Of a stretch of 64,000 nucleotides of DNA, positions 63,438-64,000 are shown in pieces. The DNA lies in NCBI GenBank assembly GCA_036561005.1, contig DATBQE010000229.1:1-64000 (forward strand), given 5' to 3'. The notes beneath the pieces are model-generated. The model searched no databases. It saw nothing but the letters and a program-made list of their open reading frames with translations, and had not been told where the DNA came from. This stretch comes from PKWO01 sp036561005. Lineage in GTDB: Bacteria > Pseudomonadota > Gammaproteobacteria > Burkholderiales > Burkholderiaceae_D. Every line of letters starts with the position of its first letter. Position 1 is the stretch's first letter. The translations under genes were made by a program, and so were the position numbers.

Positions 63438-63957
63438 ATGCACCAGATCAACACGCTCTCGTTCAACTTCAGCGCAGAAGAAATTTCTCGCGTGATACGC
63501 CAGGATGTGCCGGATAGGCCATTGAAGGCCACGACAGCAGGTGGAAAACCCGTCTTGCTAGAAGACCTGGCGGCTGACGTGACTGCAGATTATCGCTGGC
63601 TACGTGAGGCCCAAGCCAAGCGTGTTTGCCGGCCACCCCAATTATGGCTACGGTGTCGCACCGGAAAACGTGATCGGACTGAAGCTGGAAATGAAGGATG
63701 GCAAATATCTGGCCCGGTACCGTCAAGACTGGCATTTCAACTGGGGGCCGGGAAAATCAATTGGCATACAACGCGAACTGGCAGTTAAAAAGGGATACCG
63801 TTCATTGATGGTATTCGGCGATGGCGATGGCGACGCCTGGATGCTGTGCGATTTCGCCGATACGCGCTTGGGCGTTATCGTCAATCGCCTCAAAACAGGG
63901 GAAATCGGCGCCGACAGTCAATGTGCCGCGGATGGCCAGCATGAAAGAAACTGCTAG
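63438..63957 (+). pseudogene. Frameshifted, N-truncated HAD phosphatase remnant
   Basis: Two frames together read as one protein. The first begins MHQINTLSFNFSAEEISRVI (63438) and runs to about 63625 (YRWLREAQAK). The second continues from there as VFAGHPNYGYGVAPENVIGL and later FGDGDGDAWMLCDFADTRLG, ending at 63957. The second half resembles phosphorylcholine-phosphatase-like HAD enzymes (NYGYGVAPENV; GDSDGD-type acid motif). The N-terminal DxD nucleophile region is missing and an indel shifts the frame near 63620-63630. This gives a decayed, non-functional gene unless the shift is a sequencing error. Confidence 0.75.
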
Positions 63958-64000
63958 CCTGATTTTCCCTCATTTGATCCCTCGCTACTTCTCCGGATAT

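Noticed and set aside
63600..63640. Programmed ribosomal frameshift
   Set aside because: No slippery heptamer or downstream structure is evident, and the N-terminal catalytic region is also missing, so simple decay is the better explanation.

Overview
The window looks like chromosomal DNA of a betaproteobacterium, order Burkholderiales, most likely family Oxalobacteraceae. The reasons are the tig-clpP-clpX-lon-hup-tRNA-ppiD block, the hpnCDE squalene genes, a PEP-CTERM protein, an alr-radA pair, and the protein sequences themselves. I cannot fix the genus from sequence alone. Most genes are housekeeping or metabolic. I see no phage, transposase, plasmid functions or CRISPR array.

Layout. 1-4763 (-): the 5' part of one giant secreted multidomain protein that runs off the left edge. 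It has cyclase-like alpha/alpha repeats, carboxypeptidase-regulatory-like beta domains, a CXXCH haem motif and a propeller-like section. 5.4-9.4 kb (-): purL. 10-15 kb: a small TonB-C periplasmic protein, a DoxX-like protein, an atypical PilT-like ATPase, an ArnT-like glycosyltransferase and an amidase. 15.3-18.2 kb (+): dadA and nnr. 18.2-22.8 kb (-): a PEP-CTERM protein, a di-haem peroxidase lipoprotein and a phosphoesterase lipoprotein. 23-27 kb: an S9 peptidase, a GlcG/HbpS-like protein, and a LolD-like ATPase divergent from tesA with overlapping start codons. 27-36.7 kb (-): the protein-quality-control block ppiD, tRNA-Asp, tRNA-Val, hup, lon, clpX, clpP, tig, tRNA-Leu. 37-41.3 kb (-): an RND pump with its adaptor. 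41.6-44.7 kb (+): hpnCDE (farnesyl-PP to squalene). 44.7-47.1 kb (-): alr-radA. 47.3-52 kb: lplT, then the tightly overlapping tsaB-rimI-udg-DUF1853 operon, then a thioredoxin-like protein. 52-56.5 kb: an orphan Tat-exported molybdopterin dehydrogenase subunit, an Xni-like nuclease, a MazG-like protein and a MarC protein. 56.7-58.4 kb (+): two paralogous TonB-like proteins. 58.5-62.4 kb (-): a diguanylate cyclase, then the pair 2-haloacid dehalogenase-aceB, divergent from a LysR regulator. The right edge carries a frameshifted HAD-phosphatase remnant.

The most unusual structure lies directly 3' of tRNA-Asp (29075-29343). Two 134/135-bp tandem units each carry an exact copy of the last 20 nt of the tRNA plus a conserved set of nested hairpins. 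They sit between the tRNA and a strong rho-independent terminator, so they should be transcribed with the tRNA. The architecture resembles the rtT repeats downstream of E. coli tyrT, with a different tRNA and unrelated unit sequence. Candidate roles are a processed structured RNA or a tRNA-3'-end-targeting mini-element.
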